A stretch of 7,466 nucleotides of DNA, from positions 1 through 7,466 of the forward strand of contig JAKBHG010000028.1 in NCBI GenBank assembly GCA_021836925.1, written 5' to 3'. The notes beneath the pieces are model-generated. The model worked only from the letters and a program-made list of their open reading frames with translations, had not been told where the DNA came from and ran no database searches. Each line of letters starts with the position of its first letter. The first letter of the stretch is position 1. Positions 1 through 6,219 of this stretch are shown piece by piece. This stretch comes from Microcaldota archaeon. GTDB taxonomy: Archaea > Micrarchaeota > Micrarchaeia > Micrarchaeales > Micrarchaeaceae. The translations under genes and the position numbers were made by a program.

Positions 1-73
1 TGATAAAATATTCTTGAAATGTAATGTGGGAGTGAAACGTCAGGAACTTAAAAAGGTGATTAGACGATGCCGA

Positions 74-147
74 TATAAAAGTCAACAGCCTAGCAAAACC
101 ATACCGCATAGTATTTAAGCGTTAATTCTTATTAGATAACGAGATTT
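74..147 (+). promoter_or_regulatory. Archaeal promoter region with two TATA-box candidates for the pilus-like operon
   Basis: Two TATA-like elements precede the first gene. The nearer one, TATTTAAG at 112-119, would place the start of transcription about 25 bases on, near 139-143, giving an almost leaderless mRNA for the ATG at 148. The farther one, TATAAAA at 74-80, would start near 101-106 and give a leader of about 45 bases. The bases just before the ATG (AACGAGATTT) contain no good Shine-Dalgarno sequence, which favours the near-leaderless reading. A GGTGAT at 56-61 resembles a Shine-Dalgarno sequence but is far too distant from 148 and sits upstream of both TATA candidates. The stretch is clearly AT-richer than the genes. 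The rest of 1-73 holds no gene I can support; TGA at 1-3 could be the end of an upstream gene, but one codon is no evidence. Confidence 0.5.
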
Positions 148-1425
148 ATGGCGGCTAAACCTAGTGAAGCGAAGACCACGATCGACACGCTCACCGAACT
201 TCTCAAGAGCAAGGGAAAGATGGAGATAAACAAGATAGCCGACAGCCTCGGCATAGACGCTAGCATAGCGGAGAACCTCATAAAAGTCCTCGAGGACGCG
301 AACCTCGTCAAGGTTACGTATGAGGTCGGCAAGATGTACGTAGAGCCAATGTCCGTGACCAGGGAGCAGGAGCAGGCATTCGCCGTTACAAGGGCAGAGG
401 AGAAGACCACCATCGACAACGCGATAGCTGTCCAGAAGGTCGCGCTCGACAAGTACGAGACGCAGCTCGGCGAGATAGAGCTATCCGTAAAGGGGGCGCA
501 GCGCGCATTCCAGCAGAAGTTCCCCGACCTTGAGCGGCAGCTCGGTGGGATAAACAAGATCTACTCCGCTCTCGAAGAGGAGAATTCCAAGATAGATTCG
601 ATCAGCAAGAAGGCGGAGTCCGTCTACAACGACATAAACAAGAAGATCACGGACCTCTACGGCAAGATAGAGAGCGCGGAGAGCGCGAACGTCGAGAAGG
701 CGCGCTCCGAGGCCACAAAGATGCAGGTTACGATAAAGAAGGCAGAGGAGCTGAGCGGGCAGCTCGACACTCTTTCGAAAAGCAAGGACAGGGCGCTTGC
801 TGTGATAAGGAGCAGCATAGAGGAGCAGCTCAAGGCGCTCGAGAAGGAGCTCGACGTCGCGGAATCAAATATCAACGATCAGCTAAAGGAGCACAGGGCC
901 GAGCTGGAGGCGAGCGCAAACTCTATAAAGAACCAGGCGAAGGTGATAAACGACCTCGTCAAGCAGGTCAACAGCTTCATGCACGAGAAGGAGTCGGCGA
1001 AGAAGGCGCTCAACGATGCGAAGTCCGCATTCAACGACGAGTATTCAAAGCTCTCTGCGAGGGTAGCAAGCACCGGAGGGGTGCTGAAGAAGCAGATCTC
1101 AGACATGCTTATAGAGCTCAACAGCGTGAAGGGCAGCTTCGGGGATGCATCGAAGCTCTACGACCAGATGCAGGAGCTTAAGAAAGATATAGATGACGTG
1201 CAGAAGACGATAGACCAGCTCAAGGGCGAGGCATCGAAGCTTACAGGCATGGTGCAGACCGCGGCGAGCGCAAAGGCATCCGCCGACGTCAAGGACAAGG
1301 CGATCAAGGATGCGAATACGAAGATAAGATCGCTCTCCACTGCAGTCTCTGACCTACAGGACCAGATAACGAAGCTCAAGAAAAAGGCAGGCGGCGCCGG
1401 AAAAGGGAACGGCAAGAAGCAATAG
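148..1425 (+). CDS. Winged-helix plus long coiled-coil protein, first gene of a secretion/pilus-like operon
   Basis: I do not recognise a named family. The 425-residue product has two parts. Residues about 8-68 have the pattern of a winged helix-turn-helix: a helix (TLTELLKSKG), a short helix (INKIADSLG), a recognition-like helix (IAENLIKVLEDANLV) and a beta wing (VKVTYEVGKMYVEP). Residues about 75-410 are almost pure charged helix rich in Lys, Glu, Ala, Ser, Asp and Gln with heptad-like hydrophobic spacing, broken near 309-312 (TGGV) and 328-333. The tail (413-425) is Gly/Lys-rich. There is no signal peptide, membrane segment or nucleotide-binding motif, so it should be cytosolic. It lies 8 bases before the ATPase gene, which suggests a scaffold or regulator for that machine; this is inference. 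The winged helix could bind DNA or, as in several eukaryotic and archaeal complexes, another protein. ATG 148 is chosen because it gives the complete winged helix and fits the promoter. Confidence 0.9.
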   Translation: MAAKPSEAKTTIDTLTELLKSKGKMEINKIADSLGIDASIAENLIKVLEDANLVKVTYEVGKMYVEPMSVTREQEQAFAVTRAEEKTTIDNAIAVQKVALDKYETQLGEIELSVKGAQRAFQQKFPDLERQLGGINKIYSALEEENSKIDSISKKAESVYNDINKKITDLYGKIESAESANVEKARSEATKMQVTIKKAEELSGQLDTLSKSKDRALAVIRSSIEEQLKALEKELDVAESNINDQLKEHRAELEASANSIKNQAKVINDLVKQVNSFMHEKESAKKALNDAKSAFNDEYSKLSARVASTGGVLKKQISDMLIELNSVKGSFGDASKLYDQMQELKKDIDDVQKTIDQLKGEASKLTGMVQTAASAKASADVKDKAIKDANTKIRSLSTAVSDLQDQITKLKKKAGGAGKGNGKKQ

Positions 1426-1433
1426 TGTGTTGA

Positions 1434-2975
1434 ATGGCAGACGCAAATGCGGCTAAGCGCGATGAGGAGGAAGAGGATGACCCTTCGCCGGAGCGGGTGC
1501 TCTACCATTACAATCTGAATGCGAACGGGCTTCCTATCGAGGTCAACATAAAAGAGATGCCTAGCGAGTTCGTGCCTATATACGAGGTCACGGTGCCGGG
1601 AGTCGGCATGGCTACAAAGGTGCTAATCCTCTCGCTCAGGACAGAGCTGCTCACCATGGTGCCGATAGACCCGTCGAAGACGGAGAACAAGGAGTATCTC
1701 GAGGAGCTGACGAAAAAGGTATTCTCCGCCAGCAGGATCCTGATCGACAAGTACCTTCCGGGCACCAGCGAGAGCACGAAGGACATACTCTCAGCATATG
1801 TAAGGAACATGATGCTCGGATTCGGAGACCTGGAAGCCCCGCTTGCAGACGAGAACCTTGAAGAAGTAGCGGTCAACGGTGCGAAGGACCCGATATGGGT
1901 GTTCCACAAGGCGGCAGGCTGGTGCAAGACAAACATACGCATGCAGAACGAGGAGGCGATTTACGACGAAGCGGAGATGATAGGCAGGAGGGTCGGGAGG
2001 GAGATAAACAACCTCGCCCCCCTCATGGACGCCGATCTTGCCGACGGCTCCAGGGTAAACGCTACGCTGTTCCCGATATCGCAGGTGGGAAACCTTATAA
2101 CGGTCAGGAAGTTCGAGAAGAATCCATGGACCATGCCTGCGATGATAGCGAACGGAACGATCAATCCGTATCTTGCGGCTCTTACATGGATGTCAATACA
2201 GAACGAGGTGAGCCTTCTCATAACCGGAGGCACGGCTGCGGGGAAGACCAGCTTCCTGAATGCATCCAGCATATTCTTCCCGGCGAACAGGAGAGTGGTT
2301 TCAGTAGAGGAAACGAGGGAGCTGTCCCTGCCAAACTTCTTCCAGTGGGTCCCCCTCGTAACAAGGAGACCCAATCCGGAGGGGAAGGGAGAGGTCACGC
2401 TCTACAATCTTATAATAAATGCGCTCAGGCTCAGGCCAGACATAGTGGTCGTCGGCGAGGTCAGGGTCGCGAAGGATGCGGAGACGCTTTTCGAGGCAAT
2501 ACACACGGGGCACGCTGTCTATGGCACCCTCCACGCGGATAACGCGCAGGATACCGTCGTAAGGATGACGAACCCGCCGATAGATACGCCAAAGGTGCTG
2601 CTCAACGCACTCGGCGGCATAATAGTAACATTCAGGTACAGGAAGGCGGGGATAAGGAGAATCCTGGAGTTCGCAGAAGTGATGAAGACAGGGGATGCGA
2701 ACGTGCTCAACAGGTGGAACATAAGGAACGACACGTTCTCGCAGGTCGGCGACATGACGAGGCTGGCTGATACTGTTGGCCTGTACGGCGGCCTTACAAG
2801 GAAGGAGATGGAGGACGACATAGCCGAGAAGGCCAACGTGCTCGTGTGGATGGTCAAGCACGGCGTGCTCAGCACAGACGATGCGGGTTTCGTCGTCTCC
2901 AACTATTACAAGAACAGGGAGAAGGTCCTCGACATTGTGAAGAACGACCTCCCATACTCAAAAGGCATATTCTGA
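1434..2975 (+). CDS. Type II/IV secretion system ATPase (FlaI/GspE2/TadA superfamily)
   Basis: This 513-residue cytosolic ATPase would form a hexamer that powers assembly or retraction of a type IV filament, or secretion, through the platform proteins encoded downstream. The full motif set of the family is visible: a DGSRVNATLFP segment (204-214) at the end of the N-terminal domain, Walker A GGTAAGKT (265-272, Lys271), an Asp/Glu box VVSVEETREL (288-297), Walker B RPDIVVVGEVR (334-344, catalytic Glu342) and the His box TGH...TLHA (358-368, His360 and His367). The C-terminus around 470-500 (MVKHGVLS...NYYKNREKVLDIV) matches the end of archaeal members. Residues 5-20 are strongly acidic and likely disordered. 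Length is normal for archaeal FlaI-type enzymes and nothing appears lost. Function as an ATPase is secure from motifs. Which subfamily it belongs to (archaellum, Epd/Tad-like pilus, other) is inferred from neighbours: two separate T2SF proteins and no archaellum genes point to a Tad/Epd-like pilus rather than an archaellum. Confidence 0.97.
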   Translation: MADANAAKRDEEEEDDPSPERVLYHYNLNANGLPIEVNIKEMPSEFVPIYEVTVPGVGMATKVLILSLRTELLTMVPIDPSKTENKEYLEELTKKVFSASRILIDKYLPGTSESTKDILSAYVRNMMLGFGDLEAPLADENLEEVAVNGAKDPIWVFHKAAGWCKTNIRMQNEEAIYDEAEMIGRRVGREINNLAPLMDADLADGSRVNATLFPISQVGNLITVRKFEKNPWTMPAMIANGTINPYLAALTWMSIQNEVSLLITGGTAAGKTSFLNASSIFFPANRRVVSVEETRELSLPNFFQWVPLVTRRPNPEGKGEVTLYNLIINALRLRPDIVVVGEVRVAKDAETLFEAIHTGHAVYGTLHADNAQDTVVRMTNPPIDTPKVLLNALGGIIVTFRYRKAGIRRILEFAEVMKTGDANVLNRWNIRNDTFSQVGDMTRLADTVGLYGGLTRKEMEDDIAEKANVLVWMVKHGVLSTDDAGFVVSNYYKNREKVLDIVKNDLPYSKGIF

Positions 2976-2993
2976 TGATTAGATTGGATTAGC

Positions 2994-3713
2994 ATGGCTG
3001 AAGATGAAAGCGACTACCAGAAGATGGTTGCGCTCATAGAGGACGTGGAGCAGACCTCGCAGAGGAGCGAAGTAAACTACATAAGCGTAGCTTCAGCCGT
3101 GGCCGCCCCAACACTCCAGGCCGGCGATTATGAGAAGGTGGTTGCGTTCATAGACGAGATGGAGGGCGGCGGAGCCTCTAAGAGGAAGGAGGTGAAGGAG
3201 AAGCCGATAGCGCCGGCCGCACCGTCGCACCTTGTCACTTCCGGCGTTGCGCAGGCGAAGTATGCCGGTTCTGTCCCCCCATCGGCCGCTGCGCCTCCAA
3301 GGCAGCCGCAGCCTCCTGGAAGACCGTCGGCAGAGGCTGTGCAGAGGCACAAGGAGAACATATTCAGGGAGCTGGGCGAGATAGCGAAGAAGTTCGGCGG
3401 AGCCAGGCAGCCTGCTATCAAGAAAAAGAAAGTCAAAGTTGAGGAGCTCGTGCTTCCAAACCTGTCCCTCGCAGACCAGATATCGGAGCTAGAGCGGATA
3501 ATAGAGGGCCTCCAGGAGAACGTCTTCGACCAGGAGCATCTCGCCGTGATAACAGACGAGGTGCGCGGGCTGAGGCAGATCGCGGTTGACGAAGCGAAGG
3601 TCAAGAAGCGCGAGAAGCTGAACTCATTGGAGCAGTCGCTCTGGGACCTGAGGAACCAAAGGCTCACCGATGCAATCCTGCTTATACAAAAGCTTAACGC
3701 TGGTGCTGGCTGA
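2994..3713 (+). CDS. Uncharacterised cytosolic protein with duplicated DY-x-K motif and helical C-terminus
   Basis: No family recognised. The 239-residue product has no signal peptide, membrane span or nucleotide-binding motif. Its N-terminus carries two copies of a 13-residue amphipathic helix motif, DYQKMVALIEDVE (7-19) and DYEKVVAFIDEME (45-57), about 38 residues apart. Residues about 61-112 are a Pro/Ala/Lys-rich linker, probably disordered. Residues 113-135 form a helix, 143-149 is a Lys-rich patch, and 157-235 is a predicted helical bundle (Leu/Ile/Glu-rich, with Trp217). It lies 18 bases after the ATPase gene, and its TGA overlaps the ATG of the first platform gene by one base, which ties its expression to both. 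A multivalent adaptor between ATPase and platform is a reasonable guess, but nothing in the sequence proves it. The start at 2994 is the first in-frame ATG and is needed for the complete first motif. Confidence 0.88.
   Translation: MAEDESDYQKMVALIEDVEQTSQRSEVNYISVASAVAAPTLQAGDYEKVVAFIDEMEGGGASKRKEVKEKPIAPAAPSHLVTSGVAQAKYAGSVPPSAAAPPRQPQPPGRPSAEAVQRHKENIFRELGEIAKKFGGARQPAIKKKKVKVEELVLPNLSLADQISELERIIEGLQENVFDQEHLAVITDEVRGLRQIAVDEAKVKKREKLNSLEQSLWDLRNQRLTDAILLIQKLNAGAG
3012..3164 (+). repeat. Duplicated 39-base coding motif inside the small operon protein
   Basis: The segments 3012-3050 and 3126-3164 encode the two DY-x-K motifs. The proteins match at 7 of 13 positions (D, Y, K, V, A, I, E), with conservative changes elsewhere. 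The DNA is also alike, for instance GGTTGCG followed by a TCATAGA in both copies. This points to an internal duplication under selection for the helix. Confidence 0.7.
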
Positions 3714-3715
3714 TG
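3711..3715 (+). promoter_or_regulatory. TGATG stop/start overlap (translational coupling)
   Basis: The stop codon TGA (3711-3713) of the small adaptor-like gene shares its A with the ATG (3713-3715) of the first platform gene. A GGTG at 3702-3705 is a weak Shine-Dalgarno match at suitable distance. The arrangement suggests that ribosomes ending one gene re-start on the next, keeping the two proteins in proportion. Confidence 0.7.
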
Positions 3716-4990
3716 GACCTTTTCAAGAAAAAGAAGAGGGTTATAGAGGTCGGCGGGCAGAAGATAGAGCTGGAGCCGAAGCCGCGGAAGGGGCTTTTCG
3801 GGTCTTTCGGCAATAGGGAGAAGCACGAGACGCCAGAGCCCAAGAAGCTGAAGATGCCCGAGCTGGTCTTTGTGCAGAAGCAGAAGAAGGAGGAACAGCA
3901 GCGACCATGGACGCCGCCTCTGGAATCCGCAGCTCAGCCTGCGCAGCAGAAGCAGCCGACTCAGCAGCCGGCAGCAACCCCGCCAGCAGCAGCCGGCGCA
4001 AAAAAGGCAGGCTTCTCGCTTTTTGGAAAGAAGAGGGAGAGCGCAATCCCGATGCCCCAGCAGAAGATAGAGGTGCCGAAGCTCGAGGTCCCGCAGAAGC
4101 CGATCCCTGCCGCGAAGCAGAGGAAGCAGGCCGCGGCCGGCAGGCCTCATAAGCCGGGCGCGCTCGATGAATACTTCAAGAGGGTTGCTGTAAAGCAGAA
4201 GGGGCTAGAGGCCGCGCTCAGGGAGGAAGGGATAGAGACCAGCGTGCGCGACTTCGTGAAGAGGATGTTCTTCTCTGCGCTGCTTTCCAGCATCGTGCTC
4301 GCTATTGTCATGTATCTCGTGCTGACCAGCATAGGGCTCACAGCCGCGGAGGGAGCCATATTCGCCGTACTTCTCGCGGTCGCGATATTCCAGGGAGCTT
4401 ACAGGTCTTTCCTGCAGTACCCGGTGATAAGGGCGAAGCGCTCATCCAGGAATGTCGAGAAGGACATACTTTTCGCTGCGAGGGAGATGATAATATCCCT
4501 GCGTTCCGGAATGCCGCTCTACGACGCAATAAAGTCGGTTGGCACAGGCTACGGCGACGCGAGCATAGAATTCTCTAGGATAGTGGACAAGGTGAGGTTC
4601 GGAGCGCCGCTCGACGAGGCGGTCGATTCCTCTATCGCTGCATCGAAGAGCCCTTCATTCAGGAGGATAATGCTGCAGGCTTCCGTTAGCATAAAGGCGG
4701 GAGCTGACGTGATAACAGCGCTGCAGGGCGCGCTTGACCAGCTCTCACAGGAGAGGGTAATAGAGATGAGGAGCTACGGCCAGAAGCTCAATGCGATAGC
4801 GATGTTCTACATGCTCTTCGGAGTCATACTTCCAAGCATGGGCATAGCTGTTGTGACTATTCTCACAACGTTCATATCGATATTCTCTGTCACTACTTCA
4901 GTTCTTGCAATGATACTCGTGGTCATATTCCTGCTTCAGATCGCATTCCTGCGGCTTATAATAAGGTCGCGTCCTATATTCACAATGTGA
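3713..4990 (+). CDS. Pilus/secretion platform membrane protein with one T2SF domain (TadB/FlaJ-like) and long cytosolic N-tail
   Basis: This 425-residue membrane protein belongs to the GspF/FlaJ/TadB family that forms the inner platform rotated or driven by the secretion ATPase. Visible layout: residues 1-150 are a Lys/Pro/Gln/Ala-rich tail, probably disordered and cytosolic; 151-184 are helical; membrane spans at about 186-207 and 213-229; the cytosolic T2SF domain at about 250-358 (LFAAREMIISLRSGMPLYDAI, then ...FGAPLDEAV, ...LQASVSIKAGADV); then two more spans at about 360-386 and 390-417. A short basic-aromatic motif recurs in the tail: LFKKKKR (3-9), LFGSFGNREK (28-37) and LFGKKRES (103-110). 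Most family members have a much shorter N-terminus, so the tail is unusual. With the next gene it provides the two T2SF domains that FlaJ-type proteins carry in a single chain. The start overlaps the previous stop. The family assignment is firm; partner contacts are inferred. Confidence 0.93.
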   Translation: MDLFKKKKRVIEVGGQKIELEPKPRKGLFGSFGNREKHETPEPKKLKMPELVFVQKQKKEEQQRPWTPPLESAAQPAQQKQPTQQPAATPPAAAGAKKAGFSLFGKKRESAIPMPQQKIEVPKLEVPQKPIPAAKQRKQAAAGRPHKPGALDEYFKRVAVKQKGLEAALREEGIETSVRDFVKRMFFSALLSSIVLAIVMYLVLTSIGLTAAEGAIFAVLLAVAIFQGAYRSFLQYPVIRAKRSSRNVEKDILFAAREMIISLRSGMPLYDAIKSVGTGYGDASIEFSRIVDKVRFGAPLDEAVDSSIAASKSPSFRRIMLQASVSIKAGADVITALQGALDQLSQERVIEMRSYGQKLNAIAMFYMLFGVILPSMGIAVVTILTTFISIFSVTTSVLAMILVVIFLLQIAFLRLIIRSRPIFTM

Positions 4991-4994
4991 TGCC

Positions 4995-5987
4995 ATGGCG
5001 CCGATAAACCTGGAAAGATACATCTCGAGGGGGATGGCCAGGTCTGTATCCAGGAGGCTGGATCTTGCAGGCCTCAAGATGTCGGTCGACCAGCTGCTGT
5101 GGGCCATGCTGCTGCCGGCGATAGCGATAATCGTCCTTACCACCATATACCTGGCCATGGTCGGGTTTTCCGTGTTCCTCGCCTTCGGGCTTGGAGTGCT
5201 CGGCGCAGGAATACTGGTCGCATTTGTCTACTTCACGATTGAGTACAAGATAGACCAGAGGAAGACAAGGCTCGAGAGGATGCTGCCGGACTTCCTGCAG
5301 ATAGTCGCCGCGAACCTTAAGAGCGGCGTGTCGCTGGAGAGGGCGATGCTGATGGCGTCGAGGTCAGAGTTCTCCTTCCTTAGCGAGGACGTAAGGGAAG
5401 TCAGCAGGAGGGTTTTCGGAGGTGAAACGTTGGAGGACTCCCTCCAGGACTTCGCTAAGAAGTACAGGTCGTACCAGCTTCGCCACGCTATAAAGATGAT
5501 AATAGAGGCGCTCAAGTATGGAGGCGCGATGGCAGACCTCATCACCTCGCTCGCAAAGGACATGCGCGACCAGCAGATGATCCAGAAGGATGTGGCTGGC
5601 CAGATGGTGATGTATTCGATATTCGTCATGTTCGCAGGGCTGATAGTCGCTCCCGTCCTATACGGCCTCACCACGCAGATGATCGTGATTACCACTACGG
5701 TCTGGGGCAGCATTCTTCAGTCGAATCCCGGAGGGCTTCCCACTACAGGTGTCGCTTTCCTCAGGCCCAGCCCTCCGCAGATAACTGCGGACCAGTACAG
5801 GATCTTCGCATACCTCGCGATAATCCTCACCACCGGTTTCGCTAGCCTGATCATGTCTGCAATCAGCAGCGGCTCTCCGCTCAAAGGGCTGCGGCTGATG
5901 CCCGTATTCATAGCGATAGGGATTATCATCTACTTCGTAGTGCAGGCAGTGATAGGCGGGTTCTTCTCAAGCCTCGGCACCCTGTGA
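4995..5987 (+). CDS. Second pilus/secretion platform membrane protein with one T2SF domain (TadC-like)
   Basis: The 330-residue product is a polytopic membrane protein of the T2SF/TadC family and should pair with the preceding protein as the platform for the ATPase. Spans are visible at about 33-55 and 57-82, followed by the cytosolic T2SF domain at about 93-204 (RMLPDFLQIVAANLKSGVSL, ...FGGETLEDSL, ...EALKYGGAMADLI), then spans at about 205-228, 268-292 and 301-325. The segment 229-266, rich in Thr, Pro and Gly, would be an outside loop. A short basic loop (PLKGLR, 295-300) fits the inside. The gene starts 4 bases after the previous stop. No Shine-Dalgarno sequence is seen before 4995; a G-run directly abuts a later in-frame ATG at 5034 and is too close to act for it. 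I keep 4995 because residues 1-13 are colinear with a basic amphipathic N-terminus, but 5034 is a possible alternative start. Confidence 0.92.
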   Translation: MAPINLERYISRGMARSVSRRLDLAGLKMSVDQLLWAMLLPAIAIIVLTTIYLAMVGFSVFLAFGLGVLGAGILVAFVYFTIEYKIDQRKTRLERMLPDFLQIVAANLKSGVSLERAMLMASRSEFSFLSEDVREVSRRVFGGETLEDSLQDFAKKYRSYQLRHAIKMIIEALKYGGAMADLITSLAKDMRDQQMIQKDVAGQMVMYSIFVMFAGLIVAPVLYGLTTQMIVITTTVWGSILQSNPGGLPTTGVAFLRPSPPQITADQYRIFAYLAIILTTGFASLIMSAISSGSPLKGLRLMPVFIAIGIIIYFVVQAVIGGFFSSLGTL

Positions 5988-6020
5988 CATCTGATGAAGG
6001 GCTCCAGGAGCGTGACATCT
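5984..6020 (+). repeat. 9-base direct repeat flanking a small palindrome at the end of the operon
   Basis: GTGACATCT occurs at 5984-5992, where it includes the stop codon of the last operon gene, and again at 6012-6020. Between them lies GCTCCAGGAGC (6001-6011), a perfect odd palindrome. The arrangement may be a scar of a short duplication or a structured 3' end. No known element is recognised. Confidence 0.45.
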
Positions 6021-6067
6021 CCCACCAGTAAACGATGCTGGCTTCCCAAGCGAAATATGGTGTGAAG

Positions 6068-6101
6068 TTGTTTTCTCCCGAATGGAAAAAGGGAATTTTC
6101 C
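6068..6101. terminator. Candidate bidirectional transcription termination zone
   Basis: On the + strand there is a T-rich stretch (TTGTTTTCT, 6068-6076), then a hairpin GGAAAA-AGGGAA-TTTTCC (6084-6101). On the - strand the complement gives TTTTT across 6086-6090. Archaeal termination depends mainly on T-rich non-template tracts, so the location after the last operon gene and downstream of the opposing gene makes this plausible. The runs are short, so confidence is low. Confidence 0.35.
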
Positions 6102-6175
6102 CAGATGAAGATTCGTCTGATGATTCTGGGCGACTACTTCTGCGGTTTGCTTTCATCCCGCCCATAACACCAATA

Positions 6176-6205
6176 AACAATGCGGGATTTCCCGCTCACA
6201 TTGTT
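6176..6205. terminator. Long hairpin just beyond the stop of the surface-protein gene, candidate terminator
   Basis: AACAATG (6176-6182) pairs perfectly with CATTGTT (6199-6205). Inside, CGGG (6183-6186) pairs with CCCG (6191-6194) around an ATTT loop, leaving CTCA (6195-6198) as a one-sided bulge. Alternatively the core is GCGGG-ATTT-CCCGC (6182-6195). TTGTT at 6201-6205 can instead pair with AACAA at 6213-6217. It begins 15 bases past the - strand stop codon, and the - strand copy reads into TTTATTG. It is the strongest hairpin in the intergenic region and could end or stabilise transcripts from either side. Confidence 0.45.
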
Positions 6206-6219
6206 AACCAGCAACAAGT

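Larger units (their letters stand above)
5988..6219. other. Convergent intergenic region with many small hairpins
   Basis: These 232 bases separate the + strand operon from the - strand surface-protein gene. No convincing gene is present. Short inverted repeats are dense: GCTCCAGGAGC (6001-6011), GCTT/AAGC (6041-6051), GGAAAA/TTTTCC (6084-6101), CAGATG/CGTCTG (6102-6119, one G-U pair in RNA) and the larger structure at 6176-6205. T-rich stretches for + strand termination occur at 6067-6076 and 6096-6099; for the - strand, T5 lies opposite 6086-6090. A 62-codon + strand frame (6035-6223) crosses the region, but its codons (CGA, CGG, CTA, ATT) do not match the neighbours. Most likely the region is a pair of transcription end zones. 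Confidence 0.6.

Noticed and set aside
1895..2542. 215-codon + strand frame inside the ATPase gene
   Set aside because: Out-of-frame shadow over the Walker A/B region; Arg/Gly/Gln-rich product with no domain, while the overlapping frame has every ATPase motif.
2301..2861. 186-codon - strand frame inside the ATPase gene
   Set aside because: Antisense shadow of conserved ATPase motifs; no sensible start signal or recognisable domain.
3128..4150. 340-codon open frame on the - strand across two operon genes
   Set aside because: It mirrors well-supported + strand genes; the product is Leu/Arg/Ser-rich low complexity with many Cys, typical of an antisense shadow in GC-leaning DNA.
3713..5987. The two T2SF genes as one FlaJ gene broken by a frameshift
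   Set aside because: Each has its own spans before and after a complete T2SF domain, its own start, and a long unique N-terminus in the first. This is the normal TadB/TadC split, not a lesion.
148..5987. Archaellum (fla/arl) operon
   Set aside because: No archaellin, FlaC-G or FlaH-like gene is present and the platform is split in two; only the ATPase family is shared.
5991..6123. Box C/D guide RNA, from two CTGATGA motifs at 5991-5997 and 6117-6123
   Set aside because: The C boxes lack the purine before TGATGA, D boxes are not at usable spacing, and the copies are about 120 bases apart.
5926..6180. 84-codon - strand frame overlapping the end of the operon
   Set aside because: Overlaps the membrane span at the end of the TadC-like protein, Ser/Arg-rich with no domain and no ribosome site.
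5988..6219. tRNA gene or attachment site in the convergent spacer
   Set aside because: No cloverleaf, T-loop motif or CCA-end pattern could be assembled from the short hairpins.
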